DNA of 64,000 nt from Kaistia hirudinis (GTDB lineage Bacteria; Pseudomonadota; Alphaproteobacteria; Rhizobiales; Kaistiaceae). The notes below the pieces were generated by a model. That model did no database searches. It was not told the DNA's origin and worked only from the letters and a program-made list of their open reading frames with translations. A program made the position numbers and the translations under genes. Shown here piece by piece: positions 52,930 to 62,016 of this stretch (position 1 is the stretch's first letter; the number at the start of each line of letters is the position of its first letter). The DNA lies in NCBI RefSeq assembly GCF_014196455.1, contig NZ_JACIDS010000004.1, forward strand, positions 1 to 64,000, in the 5' to 3' direction.

Positions 52930-54243
52930 ATGGAACGGGCGCGCATCCGCTCGCTGATTCCGCGGGTTGTCGGCATGCTGTTCGTGCTGGCGCTCGCCGC
53001 CTGCTCCACCAGCGGTCCGCCGACGATGGGCGAGCGCGCATCCGTCGCAAACCCGTCCGCCCGCACCGTCGATGTCCTCTATGTTACCGACCGGGCGCAG
53101 GTCACTTCGCCCGATGGCGCGATCTCCTATGGCACCAAGCGCTCCAAGGTCATGCGCTTCGGCGAGGTGGTGCTGCGCGAGGAGAGCCGGACGGGTCCCG
53201 GCGGCCAGCCGGCGCTCGGCGTCGAACGGGTGAGCGAGGCGGGTGCGTTTCCGACCACGCCCTATGCCATGGATGTCCTTCCCGGTGCCGTGCGCCGCGC
53301 CCCGGCGGCGCTCGCCGCCCATGACCGCGCCGCCGCCGCGCTGCGGGCCGAGGTTTCGCAAAGCCTCGCCAAGGCACCGCGCAAGGAGGTCGTGTTCTTC
53401 ATTCATGGCTACGCCAATGATTTCGACGACTCGGTCGAGACCACCGGCAGCCTCTGCCGCGCGCTGCGCGACTTCGTCTGCGTCGCGCTGACCTGGCCGG
53501 CGGGAGGCTCGGGCGGCGCGTTCTTCGGCTACAATATCGATCGCGAATCCGGCGAGTTCGCCGTGGCCGACGTGAAGAAGGCGATCCGCATCATCGCGAC
53601 GACGCCCGGCGTCCAGAAGGTGCATTTCATCGGCCATAGCCGCGGCACGGATGTGCTGGCCTCCGCGCTGCAGCAGCTGAGCATCGAGGCCTATGCCTCG
53701 GGCTCGTCCTTCGCGCAGCGCTACAAGGTCGAGAACATCGTCCTGTTCGCGGCCGATATCGATCTTGATGTCGCGACCACCAAGCTGTTCGGCTTCGGCT
53801 CCGATCCGGATCTGCAACGCGTCGCGGGGCACGATCCCGCCGCGCCGCTGCGGCAGGGCTCGTTCCAGCTCACGGTCTATTCCTCGCCCAAGGATCGCGC
53901 GCTCGGCATTTCCGGCCGGATCTTCGGCAGCCAGGCGCGTCTTGGCCAGTTGAGCCTGACCAAGCGCGCCGCGGCCAGGCCGTTCGCCCAGGCGAATGGC
54001 GCGCAGCTCGCCGAGTGGATCGACTTCATCGAATATACCGGCAATGCCGGCTGGATCGGCCACAGCTATTTCGTCTCGGATCCGGCGGTGAAGGCCGACC
54101 TCGTCGCCCTCATCCGCGATGGGCTGAAGGCCGGAGACCCCGGTCGTCCGCTGGTCGAGATCCGCCGGCCGTTCTGGCGCCTGATCGAGACGCCCGGCGG
54201 CGCGCCGGTCGTAACGGCCACGGGGCAAGCAGCACCCGGATAG
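52930..54243 (+). CDS. Alpha/beta-hydrolase lipoprotein (DUF900 family)
   Basis: This 437-residue protein starts with a lipoprotein signal ending LALAAC (Cys about 25). It has the DUF900 esterase pattern: VFFIHGYANDFDDSVE near 155 with the oxyanion part, and the nucleophile GHSRGTD near 235. It is membrane-anchored by lipid and faces the periplasm. Substrate is unknown. It lies divergent from the cytochrome gene across 292 bases. Confidence 0.85.
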   Translation: MERARIRSLIPRVVGMLFVLALAACSTSGPPTMGERASVANPSARTVDVLYVTDRAQVTSPDGAISYGTKRSKVMRFGEVVLREESRTGPGGQPALGVERVSEAGAFPTTPYAMDVLPGAVRRAPAALAAHDRAAAALRAEVSQSLAKAPRKEVVFFIHGYANDFDDSVETTGSLCRALRDFVCVALTWPAGGSGGAFFGYNIDRESGEFAVADVKKAIRIIATTPGVQKVHFIGHSRGTDVLASALQQLSIEAYASGSSFAQRYKVENIVLFAADIDLDVATTKLFGFGSDPDLQRVAGHDPAAPLRQGSFQLTVYSSPKDRALGISGRIFGSQARLGQLSLTKRAAARPFAQANGAQLAEWIDFIEYTGNAGWIGHSYFVSDPAVKADLVALIRDGLKAGDPGRPLVEIRRPFWRLIETPGGAPVVTATGQAAPG

Positions 54244-54258
54244 CGCCGGCCGTATCTC

Positions 54259-55299
54259 TTAACGACGGCGCGGCGCTGCCAGCGAGGCGCGCAACGTGAT
54301 GGTCGACGGGAGCATGATCCGACGCGGCGGGCCCTCGAGGCTTTTCAGCCGATCGATCAGCAGCCCGGCGGCCTGTCGTCCGACCTCGGCCATGTCGCGG
54401 TCGATCACCGTGATCGGCGGGAAGACGAGCTCCCCCAGCACGGGATCGTCCGCGCCGACGAAGGAGATGTCGTCGGGGATCGAGAGGCCCATCATGCGGA
54501 CGGCGCGCAGCGCGCCGGGGAAGATGTCGCTGCCGGCCGCGAGGATGGCGGTCGGCGGGTTGGGGCCCGAGAGCAGGTCATAGGTCTCGGCCGCGCCATA
54601 TTCGGCGCTCTGCGTGCGCGCGCGGATCAGCCATTCATCCGCCTCCAGCCCCGCCTTCGCGATCGCGCGGCGATAGCCGGTGACGCGGTCGCGCCCGGGA
54701 CGGATCTTCTCCGAGGCGGCGACGAGGCCGATCCGCCGGTGCCCCAGCTCGGCGAGCTGCTGCACGATCGTCTCGATCGACTGGATGTGCTCGGAATAGA
54801 CGATGTCGGCCTCGACCGGGATCTCGCGGTCGAGCACCACGATCGGCACGCCCATGCGGCCGATCTCGCGGATCGGCGCCGCCGCGGTCTCGTCGGAGAG
54901 TGTCACGATCAGCCCGTCCATGCGGCGCTGGCGGGCGGCCTGCAGGAACTCGACCTCACGTTCGGGCGAACGGTTGGAGGAGAAGGCGAAAAGCATGTAG
55001 CCTTCCGGCGCCAGCACCGTTTCCGCGCCCTGCGCCACGCGGGCAAAGACCTGGTTGGTCATGTCCGGGATCAGGAAGCCGATCGTCTTGGTCTGGTTGG
55101 TGCGCATGGCGCGCGCCGCGGCGTTCGGCTGGTAGCCGAGCTCGGCCATCGCCGCGAGGACGCGGGCCCGCGTTTCCGGCGCGACGCGCGGGCTCTCGGA
55201 GGCCACGCGCGACACCGTGCCGATCGAAACGCCGGCGCTGGCCGCCACCTCGTGGATCGTCGGCAGGCGGCTTCGTCCGAACCCGGCGCGGCCCGACAT
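54259..55299 (-). CDS. LacI-family regulator
   Basis: This 346-residue protein has the LacI helix-turn-helix (TIHEVAASAGVSIGTVSRV near residue 14), hinge and a periplasmic-binding-like ligand domain. It ends in PRRIMLPSTITLR as usual for the family. It is divergent from the aldo/keto reductase gene, and operator-like boxes with ACGTTTACA lie between them. It probably represses both and perhaps the sugar importer at 59972-64000. Confidence 0.92.
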   Translation of the reverse strand: MSGRAGFGRSRLPTIHEVAASAGVSIGTVSRVASESPRVAPETRARVLAAMAELGYQPNAAARAMRTNQTKTIGFLIPDMTNQVFARVAQGAETVLAPEGYMLFAFSSNRSPEREVEFLQAARQRRMDGLIVTLSDETAAAPIREIGRMGVPIVVLDREIPVEADIVYSEHIQSIETIVQQLAELGHRRIGLVAASEKIRPGRDRVTGYRRAIAKAGLEADEWLIRARTQSAEYGAAETYDLLSGPNPPTAILAAGSDIFPGALRAVRMMGLSIPDDISFVGADDPVLGELVFPPITVIDRDMAEVGRQAAGLLIDRLKSLEGPPRRIMLPSTITLRASLAAPRRR

Positions 55300-55300
55300 A

Positions 55301-55309
55301 ACGTTTACA
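55301..55309. promoter_or_regulatory. LacI-type operator half-site at the regulator start
   Basis: ACGTTTACA lies just upstream of the LacI start codon on the plus strand and is repeated exactly at 55467-55475. It resembles half of the usual LacI/PurR/CcpA-type TGTAAACGTTTACA operator. The location would allow autoregulation and looping with the second site. Confidence 0.45.
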
Positions 55310-55460
55310 TGCCTCCATCCCTTGCCCGGCGCTTGCTGGCCGGCTGGAATTCGCTGTCGCGTTTTCTCCGACGGTGAAACTGCCAGCTAAAACGAGAGAA
55401 ATCAAGGATGATTGGCTATGACCGGCAGGTGCTCCACGATCGATCGCGGCCCTGCGTTAC

Positions 55461-55476
55461 GTGTTGACGTTTACAC
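55461..55476. promoter_or_regulatory. LacI-type operator before the aldo/keto reductase gene
   Basis: GTGTTGACGTTTACAC agrees with its own reverse complement at 12 of 16 bases around a central ACGT and contains the same ACGTTTACA as 55301-55309. It lies 90-105 bases before the reductase start. Confidence 0.6.
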
Positions 55477-55565
55477 GATGATGGCCTTTGATGCCGACGG
55501 GTGGAATGACGTCGCCCGGCGACGGCTCGGCCGTGCCGCCGGGATCCGAATCGAGGAGGAGACAT

Positions 55566-56591
55566 ATGGATCCGTTCAAGAAGCGGCGGCTCGGCCGCTC
55601 CAGGATCGAACTGCCGCAGATCGGTCTCGGCACCGCGCCGCTCGGCGAGCTTTTCACGAAGATCAGCGAATCCGATGCGGAATCCGTGCTCTCGACGGCC
55701 TGGGACGAGGGCGTGCGCTTCTATGACACCGCGCCCTGGTACGGCCGCGGCCAGAGCGAGCACCGCGTCGGGCGCTTTCTCTATGCGAAGCCGCGCGGCG
55801 AGGTGATCCTTTCGACCAAGGTCGGCCGCATCCTGCGCGCGCCGGTGGCGCATCCGGATTCCTTCGACACCGGCTTCTGGTCGGGCGGCCTGCACTTCGA
55901 CCATTATTTCGACTATTCCTATGACGGCGTGATGCGCGCCTATGAGGACAGCCTGCAGCGGCTCGGCATGAACCGGGTCGACATGCTGGTCATCCACGAT
56001 CTCGACTGGTGGCATCGCGGCTCCGAGCCGATGGTGCAGGCCGGCTTCACGCAACTCGCCAATGGCGGTTTCCGTGCGCTTTCGGATCTGCGGGCAGCGG
56101 GCCGGATCGGCGCCATCGGCGCAGGCATCAATGAGCTCGGCCTGATCCCGCGATTCCTCGAACTCTTCGACCTCGATTATTTCCTGCTTGCGCTGCGCTA
56201 TACGCTCGGCGAGCAGGAGACGCTCACGGCCGAGCTGCCGCTCTGCGAGCAGAAGGGCGTCGGCATCGTCATCGGCGGCGTGTTCTCGTCGGGCCTCTAC
56301 GCGACCGGACCTGTGCCGGGCGCCAAGTACAACTATTTCGATCCGACGCCCGAAGTGCTTGAAAAGGCCCGCCGGATCGACGCGGTGTGCCAGCGCCACG
56401 GCGTGCCGCTGCCGGCGGCCGCGATCCAGTTCCCGCTGCATCACCCGGCGGTCACCTCGGTCATCCCCGGCGCCATCCGCCCGGACCAGGTGAAGACCAA
56501 TCTCGACTATGTCCGCACCGCGATCCCGAACGATCTGTGGGCCGAACTGAAGCATGAAGGCCTGATCCGCGCCGACGCGCCGACGCCCTAG
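55566..56591 (+). CDS. Aldo/keto reductase (aldose 1-dehydrogenase-like)
   Basis: This 341-residue TIM-barrel enzyme has Asp and Tyr of the catalytic tetrad in FYDTAPWYG (about 52-60), Lys in STKVG (85) and His in VIHDLDW. The N-terminal LGTAPLGELF and length fit the branch with D-threo-aldose 1-dehydrogenase and pyridoxal 4-dehydrogenase. It oxidises a sugar C1 or another carbonyl with NAD(P). The ATG at 55566 follows GGAGGAG. It is controlled, probably, by the divergent LacI protein. Confidence 0.88.
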   Translation: MDPFKKRRLGRSRIELPQIGLGTAPLGELFTKISESDAESVLSTAWDEGVRFYDTAPWYGRGQSEHRVGRFLYAKPRGEVILSTKVGRILRAPVAHPDSFDTGFWSGGLHFDHYFDYSYDGVMRAYEDSLQRLGMNRVDMLVIHDLDWWHRGSEPMVQAGFTQLANGGFRALSDLRAAGRIGAIGAGINELGLIPRFLELFDLDYFLLALRYTLGEQETLTAELPLCEQKGVGIVIGGVFSSGLYATGPVPGAKYNYFDPTPEVLEKARRIDAVCQRHGVPLPAAAIQFPLHHPAVTSVIPGAIRPDQVKTNLDYVRTAIPNDLWAELKHEGLIRADAPTP

Positions 56592-56607
56592 GCTTTCGCT
56601 CGCCTTT

Positions 56608-56639
56608 GCGGAGGCGGATCATTCAGGATCCGTCTCCGC
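56608..56639. terminator. Hairpin terminator between convergent genes
   Basis: GCGGAGGCGGATC (56608-56620) pairs with GATCCGTCTCCGC (56627-56639) with one G-T pair and an ATTCAG loop. It lies between the reductase and the convergent autotransporter gene, with T-containing flanks on both sides, so it likely serves both directions. Confidence 0.72.
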
Positions 56640-56660
56640 AGATATTTGCCGCTCAGACTG

Positions 56661-59609
56661 TCAGAAGCTCCAGGCCAGATTGGCCTGGACCGCGTTGTCG
56701 CTCACATCCTGCGCGAACTGGCCGATATAGGAGAGGCCAAGGCGGGCATGCGGCGCGACCAGCAGGTCGGCGCCGAGCTCGAGCAGGGCCGTGTTCTCCG
56801 CCAGCGGCGTGCCGACGACGGAGAAATTGGCGCTCGGCGTCGTCAGGAAAGCCATCTGCGCGGTCGGCGTGATGTCGGCGAAGGCATATTGCCAGGCCAC
56901 GGACGCGCGCGGCTGCAGCACGGCGCCGCCGGAAAGCGCGATGGTCGTCGCCGCCCGGATGCCGAGCGTGCCATAGCCGACGCCCATGCTATCGGCCGTT
57001 CCCGTCAGCCCGGCGGACGCGCCCGTCTCGGCGAAGCCGTCAGTGTTGACATTGACGAAGGCGAGGCCGGCGAACGGTTCGAGCGCGACCGACTGGACCG
57101 CGAGGCCATAGCCGACTTCGCCGAAGACCTGCGCGGTGCTGCCGTCATATTGCGCGCTCGCCTGCTGCAGGAAGCCGGGATAGGCGATGGTGCGATCGGC
57201 ATTGATCTGGTTGAAGGCGTAGCTGCCGCCGAAGCGGAAGTTCACCGGTCCGGCCTGCGTGCCGCCATAGAGGGCGAGCAGGAAGCTGTCGACCTTGAAC
57301 GAGCTGCCGAGTGCCGCGACATCGGCATTGGACTGGGAATAGCCGAGCGCGCCGCCGAGCAGCCAGTTGTCGACGCGGATATCGGCGCCCGAGATGATGC
57401 CGCCAATGCTCTCGCTGACGTCGGACGTTCCGGCGCTGCCGTCGAGATCGGCCCAGCCGCCGAAGGCCTGGCCCCAGAGCGTCGTGCCCGAGGCTCCGGC
57501 CGACCGCGCGCCGCCTTCCGTGGTCGCATAGCCCAGCGCCTCGACCGAGGCGGGCTGCTTGGTGCCTTCCGCATAGGCGAGCGTCGGACCGCCATCGGAA
57601 AGCGACGCCATGGCGCCGCCCTGGCCGCCATAGGAACCCTGGCGCAGCCGGCCGAGCAGCGCCTGTCGGCTATAGAGGCTGTCGCCCGCCAGCACCGTCT
57701 GCTCGCTCGCATAGCCTTCGCCGGACAGTGCGCCGAGGGCGGCAGGCAGTTGGCTGGCGCTCAGCGCATAGAGCGGGCTCAGCGCCGTCGGCAGCGGGGC
57801 GAGCGTATTGTCGCCGGTATTGTTGATGATGCCGTCGATGGCGCCGCCGACGGCGCTCTGGTTTGCCGTATTGCCGGGCTGACCGGCGAGGTTGGCGGCG
57901 ACGTTCAGCATGGCCTCTGTCGGGGTATAGCCGACCGTCGCCGCGAACAGAGCCGGCAGACCCTGCGTCGCGACAGCGTCGAATGCACCGGTGACGCCCT
58001 CCGTGGCCCCGACAACGGTGTAGGACTTGAGGAGGTTCGAGGTCTGGAAGTCCGCTTCCAGCGTGCCGGCGAGGCGCACGGTTCCGGCGACGTAGAGATT
58101 ATCGTTCCCCTCGTCTCTCACGCGCACTGCGAGTGTGCCCGCGGCGGTCTGGACGAAGGTTCCGCGAAACAGGTCAGTGATCGTCACGCCTGTCCCGGTC
58201 ACGCCGATCCAGCCGCTGTTCTCGAACCGCTTGTCGGCGCCGCCCATCGCCGCGATCCGGCCATCGATGATGCCGGTGTTGACGATCACGCTGCCCTTGC
58301 TGTCCTCGCCGGTGCGCAATGCATCGGCCTCGAAGCTTGCTTGCAGGGTGCCGGAGTTCAGCAGGGTTCCGTAGTTGCCGTGCATGTCGACCGCGGCGCC
58401 AGCCAAGCCGGACGCCATGACGCTGCCCTTGTTGGTCAATACGCCATAGGTGTCGCCCCGGATGGCAAGGCCCCGCGCGCCGCTGACGTTGATCGTGCCT
58501 TCATTGACGATGTCGTCGCCCTTGATGCCCGACAGAACGGCGTCATCGTCGGCGGTCGACGTCAGCGTCTGCGTGTTGCGGATCGGGTTGTACATGCCGG
58601 GGATCGTGGCGACGTAGCCATTGATCTTGCCGTTCGCGAGATAGACGCCGACGACATTGTCGCCATAGGCGGAGTTGGACGAGACGACGTCGCCCGGAAT
58701 GTCGATCTCGTACCAGGTGGTGGAGCCGTCGGCCGCGACATGCAGGACCGCGGGATGCGTCACGCCGTCGGCCGTGATCCAGTTTGCGACGAGATTATAT
58801 TCGCCTGCCCGCCCGGCGCCCGTGATGCCTTCGAAATGCGTCGCGACCGCGCCGGGGTGATCATAGGTCGTATAGGTGCCGGTGGTCTGGTCGTAGATGT
58901 AGCCGTGCTCGAGCGACAGGCCCGACCCCTGGTCGATTGCCGCATAGCCGCCGGCAATCTTGTCGCCATAGATGCCGTAGGCCGTCGTGCTGATCGCGCC
59001 GGGAACGTTGTTGTTCGTGTAGGTGCCGGTGTCGATATTGTAGATGAAGGCGTTTCCGGTCGCGAGATCGGTGTCGTAATCGCCGACGACCTGATTGCCG
59101 AAATTGCTGTGCGCGATCGTGAAGAGCGTGTTCTCGCCGGGGCTGCCGGGATAGGCGAGATAGGTGATCTGCTGGCCCGGCGCCGCGGCGCCGTCATAGA
59201 GATAGCTGAGATCATAGGGCGCGGACGCCTCGGTCTGGTAGCTGCCCACCGTCCGCAATATGCCCGACGGCGTGCCGAAGCTCGGACCATAGGGCGAGGA
59301 TCCGATCGCGCCGGGGAAGTTGACACCGTTCGGCGTCGCCACCGGCATGGCGGACCAGGTGCCGGAGGTCATGTTGTAATAGAGGCCCCCCGTCTCGGTG
59401 GTGCCGGGGATGACATAGTTGCCGACGATGTTGTCGCCGCGAATGCCGGTCAGGAACGTGTCGGTATCGCCATAGTTCAGCGTGACATAGCTGAACAGGA
59501 GGGGCGTCTCCGCGCGTGCCGGCGTGACGGCAGCGCCGGCGCTCAGACCCGCGACAAGCAGGGTCCAGGCTCCTGCCGGGCACCGTATGTCCGATCGGTC
59601 AATTGTCAT
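56661..59609 (-). CDS. Autotransporter with repeat-rich passenger domain
   Basis: The 982-residue protein has a signal peptide (cleavage near ARAE, residue 34). A passenger of about 650 residues follows and the C-terminal beta-barrel domain ends in Phe (AWSF), as outer-membrane proteins do. The first 300 passenger residues repeat a pattern of GI-x-GD-x-IVG-x-Y, then GYIYD-x-TTGTYTTYDHPGA, like HAF-type beta-propeller repeats. The later part has VNEGTINVSG/VLTNKGSV repeats of a beta-helix. The barrel begins near 720 (TTLWGQAFGGWADLDG). It probably displays a surface adhesin or binding domain. Start 59609 follows GGGGGAG; longer readings lack a signal peptide. Confidence 0.88.
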   Translation of the reverse strand: MTIDRSDIRCPAGAWTLLVAGLSAGAAVTPARAETPLLFSYVTLNYGDTDTFLTGIRGDNIVGNYVIPGTTETGGLYYNMTSGTWSAMPVATPNGVNFPGAIGSSPYGPSFGTPSGILRTVGSYQTEASAPYDLSYLYDGAAAPGQQITYLAYPGSPGENTLFTIAHSNFGNQVVGDYDTDLATGNAFIYNIDTGTYTNNNVPGAISTTAYGIYGDKIAGGYAAIDQGSGLSLEHGYIYDQTTGTYTTYDHPGAVATHFEGITGAGRAGEYNLVANWITADGVTHPAVLHVAADGSTTWYEIDIPGDVVSSNSAYGDNVVGVYLANGKINGYVATIPGMYNPIRNTQTLTSTADDDAVLSGIKGDDIVNEGTINVSGARGLAIRGDTYGVLTNKGSVMASGLAGAAVDMHGNYGTLLNSGTLQASFEADALRTGEDSKGSVIVNTGIIDGRIAAMGGADKRFENSGWIGVTGTGVTITDLFRGTFVQTAAGTLAVRVRDEGNDNLYVAGTVRLAGTLEADFQTSNLLKSYTVVGATEGVTGAFDAVATQGLPALFAATVGYTPTEAMLNVAANLAGQPGNTANQSAVGGAIDGIINNTGDNTLAPLPTALSPLYALSASQLPAALGALSGEGYASEQTVLAGDSLYSRQALLGRLRQGSYGGQGGAMASLSDGGPTLAYAEGTKQPASVEALGYATTEGGARSAGASGTTLWGQAFGGWADLDGSAGTSDVSESIGGIISGADIRVDNWLLGGALGYSQSNADVAALGSSFKVDSFLLALYGGTQAGPVNFRFGGSYAFNQINADRTIAYPGFLQQASAQYDGSTAQVFGEVGYGLAVQSVALEPFAGLAFVNVNTDGFAETGASAGLTGTADSMGVGYGTLGIRAATTIALSGGAVLQPRASVAWQYAFADITPTAQMAFLTTPSANFSVVGTPLAENTALLELGADLLVAPHARLGLSYIGQFAQDVSDNAVQANLAWSF

Positions 59610-59906
59610 GATGCTCCCCCCAAGCGTTCTGATTCGACGTTCAGGGAAGGCTATAGAGCAACAGTCCATCAGGCGATGCCGCGCCATGATCCGGCGCAGA
59701 ATATTTGCCGTCCGTGATGTTTTTGATCGGAATATCAAGCGGAAGGGGTTGTTGCGGGCGATTTTGACTGGGTCGCCCTGGAGAAATTTGGCCCTAAATT
59801 CTGTCTGATCTCGAATGGGACAGGACCAATGACCGATCCCGCGCCGAGATGGCCCGTCGATGCATGGCGTCCTCCGCAGCCGCGTTGGCCGGCAGGCACC
59901 GGAAAC
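59610..59906. other. Autotransporter promoter region
   Basis: About 300 bases upstream of the autotransporter contain no credible gene. A run of AT-rich sequence near 59700-59750 may hold the promoter on the minus strand. I cannot place -35 and -10 elements with confidence. Confidence 0.35.
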
Positions 59907-59938
59907 AAAAAAGGAGGCGCCGATACGCTGGCGCCTCC
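59907..59938 (-). terminator. Rho-independent terminator after the sugar importer operon
   Basis: On the minus strand GGAGGCGCC pairs with GGCGCCTCC (59913-59921 with 59930-59938, eight-base loop) and is followed by six T (59907-59912). It lies 34 bases after the binding-protein stop codon. Confidence 0.88.
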
Positions 59939-59971
59939 GTCGAAGTTTCATTCAGGAAGGGTGGCGATCTT

Positions 59972-60973
59972 CTAGAAGTTGAAGTCGCCGATGTTCTTCT
60001 TGTCGAAGGTGGTGAGATCGGCCTGCGTCTTCAGGACGCTCTTGTCGCCGATCGTGACCTTGCCGAGCTCGGGAACCTCGACGACCGTGCCGGCCTCGTT
60101 CTTGATCGTGCCGTTCTTGACGCCGACCGCGAAATAGGCGGCGAGCAGGCCCTCATTGTACGGGCTCCAGAGCTGGAACGCGTCGACCGTGCCGTTCTCG
60201 ATGAAGCGGCGCATCTGGTTCGGTGTGCCGAGCCCGACGACCTTGACCTTGTCGGCCTTCTTCGCGGTCTCGACGACCTGCGCGGCGGCCGCGACGCCGA
60301 CCGTGGTCGGCGAGATGATGCCCCTGAGGTTCGGATAGTTGGCGAGGAGGGCTTCCGCCTCGGTCGTCGACTTCTGCGGGTCATCGTCGCCATAGGCGAT
60401 CGTGACCAGCTTCATCTTGGCGTATTTCGGATCCTTCTCGAGCGTGTCCTTCATCGCCGCGATCCAGACATTCTGGTCGGGGGCGTCGGTGGTCGCCGAG
60501 AGGATCGCGATGTCGCCCTCATAGCCGATCTGCGAGCCGAGCAGCTCGACCTGCGAGGGGCCGGTCTTGGTGAAATCGACCGGGAGGATCGCCGCGTCGC
60601 GATGATCCTCATTGCCCGGCATGTCGGAATTCACCGAGAGGATGATCGTACCCTTGGAGCGGGCGCGGTCGAACACCTGGTTGAGCGCATCCGGGCTGTT
60701 GGGCGAGATCGCGACCACGTCGACGCCGCGCTGCAGCTGCGCGGTCAGGAACGGGATCTGCGAGGTCGCCTCGGCGGTGGCCGGGGCGACGGTGGTGAAC
60801 TCGCAGCCGAGCTTCTTGCAGCCGTCCTCGAAGCCCTTGATGATCGAATCGAAGTAAGGATTGCCCGTGTTCTTCGGGATGTAGACGATCTTCACCGGGT
60901 CGGCGGCATAGGCCGCGCCGGTCAAAAGGCTCGCGCCGAGCGCGGCGACGAGCATCCACTTGTTCCTCAGCAT
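59972..60973 (-). CDS. Sugar ABC substrate-binding protein, rhamnose/AI-2 (RhaS/LsrB) type
   Basis: This 333-residue protein has a signal peptide (cleavage near AYAA, residue 23), then IVYIPKNTGNPYFDSIIKG near 29 and LQRGVDVVAISPNSPDALNQ near 79, like RhaS/LsrB-type binding proteins. It is the last gene of a minus-strand operon with two permeases and an ATPase. A deoxy sugar is plausible; the family also covers autoinducer-2 and other sugars. Confidence 0.9.
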   Translation of the reverse strand: MLRNKWMLVAALGASLLTGAAYAADPVKIVYIPKNTGNPYFDSIIKGFEDGCKKLGCEFTTVAPATAEATSQIPFLTAQLQRGVDVVAISPNSPDALNQVFDRARSKGTIILSVNSDMPGNEDHRDAAILPVDFTKTGPSQVELLGSQIGYEGDIAILSATTDAPDQNVWIAAMKDTLEKDPKYAKMKLVTIAYGDDDPQKSTTEAEALLANYPNLRGIISPTTVGVAAAAQVVETAKKADKVKVVGLGTPNQMRRFIENGTVDAFQLWSPYNEGLLAAYFAVGVKNGTIKNEAGTVVEVPELGKVTIGDKSVLKTQADLTTFDKKNIGDFNF

Positions 60974-61008
60974 GTTGGTTTCCTCCCTTTGCTGATGGTC
61001 GATTCCCG

Positions 61009-62016
61009 CTAGCGCTGGCTGCGGGCATAGATCCAGTTGGTTGCGACGATCGAGACGATGAGCAGCAGGCCCATCACTGTGAGCTGCGCATTGATGGCGA
61101 TGTTGGCGACGGTCATGCCGGTGGCGATGATGACGAGCAGCCAGGTGGCGAGGAACGTGCCGAGGATCGAGCCGCGGCCGCCGAAAATGTAGGTGCCGCC
61201 GAGCATCACGATCAGCACCATGGTGAGCTCGCCGCCCGAGGCGAGGTCGTAGCGCACCGAGCCGAGGCGCGAGGCGGTCATCAGCCCGGCGATCGAACTG
61301 ACGAGGCCTGAGGCGAGAAAGAGCCCCATCTTGATCCGACGCACGCGGATGCCGGCGTGGATCGCCGCCATCTCGCTGGTGCCGATCTGGTAGATCTGGC
61401 GGCCATAGATCGTGATGCCGAGGAAGAGGCCGAGCGCGATCGAGGCGAGGACGAAGATGATCACCGGCACCGGCACGATGCCGACCATGCGGTAGTCGAT
61501 GCCGACGAACCAGGACGGGAACGAGCCGATCGACTTGTCGCCGGCCAGCACCTGCGCGAGGCCGCGATAGAGGATCAGCGTGCCGATGGTCACGATGATC
61601 GAGGGCAGGCGCAGCACGGTGACGAAGAAGCCGTTGAAGGCGCCGAGGGCGAGGCCCGAGACGAGGCTCGCGGCCATGGCGAGCGGCACCGGCGCGCCGG
61701 CCTTCAGCACCGTTCCGAAGATGCAGGCGGTGAGCGCCATCATGGCGGCGGGCGAAAGATCGATTTCGCCGGCGATGATCACCAGCGTCAGCACCAGGGC
61801 GACGATGGCGAACTCGATATAATAGGTCGAGCTTTCCAGGATGAAGCCGAGATCGGCGAAGAAGGGCGAGAGGTGCGAGGCGACGATCGTCGCCAGGATG
61901 AGCAGCACGAAGGTGACGCTCTCCGGACGTACGAGCAGGATCTTCCAGCGCGGCTTGGCCGCGGCGGATTCGCGTCCGGCCTGGTTGACGCCCTGTCTCT
62001 GTTCGCTCGCGCTCAT
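61009..62016 (-). CDS. Sugar ABC permease, RhaQ/LsrD-like
   Basis: This 335-residue permease has a cytoplasmic start of about 28 residues, about nine helices, LTLVIIAGEIDLSPAAMMAL near 76 and VMLGGTYIFGGRGSILGT near 276. Its start at 62016 overlaps the stop of the other permease gene as ATGA. It pairs with that protein to form the channel. Confidence 0.9.
   Translation of the reverse strand: MSASEQRQGVNQAGRESAAAKPRWKILLVRPESVTFVLLILATIVASHLSPFFADLGFILESSTYYIEFAIVALVLTLVIIAGEIDLSPAAMMALTACIFGTVLKAGAPVPLAMAASLVSGLALGAFNGFFVTVLRLPSIIVTIGTLILYRGLAQVLAGDKSIGSFPSWFVGIDYRMVGIVPVPVIIFVLASIALGLFLGITIYGRQIYQIGTSEMAAIHAGIRVRRIKMGLFLASGLVSSIAGLMTASRLGSVRYDLASGGELTMVLIVMLGGTYIFGGRGSILGTFLATWLLVIIATGMTVANIAINAQLTVMGLLLIVSIVATNWIYARSQR

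Noticed and set aside
56646-59717. A 1023-codon open frame on the plus strand opposite the autotransporter
   Set aside because: Its product is dominated by Arg, Ala, Gly, Asp and Val with no motif. It is the usual antisense frame of a GC-rich gene, while the minus strand has a signal peptide, repeats and a barrel.
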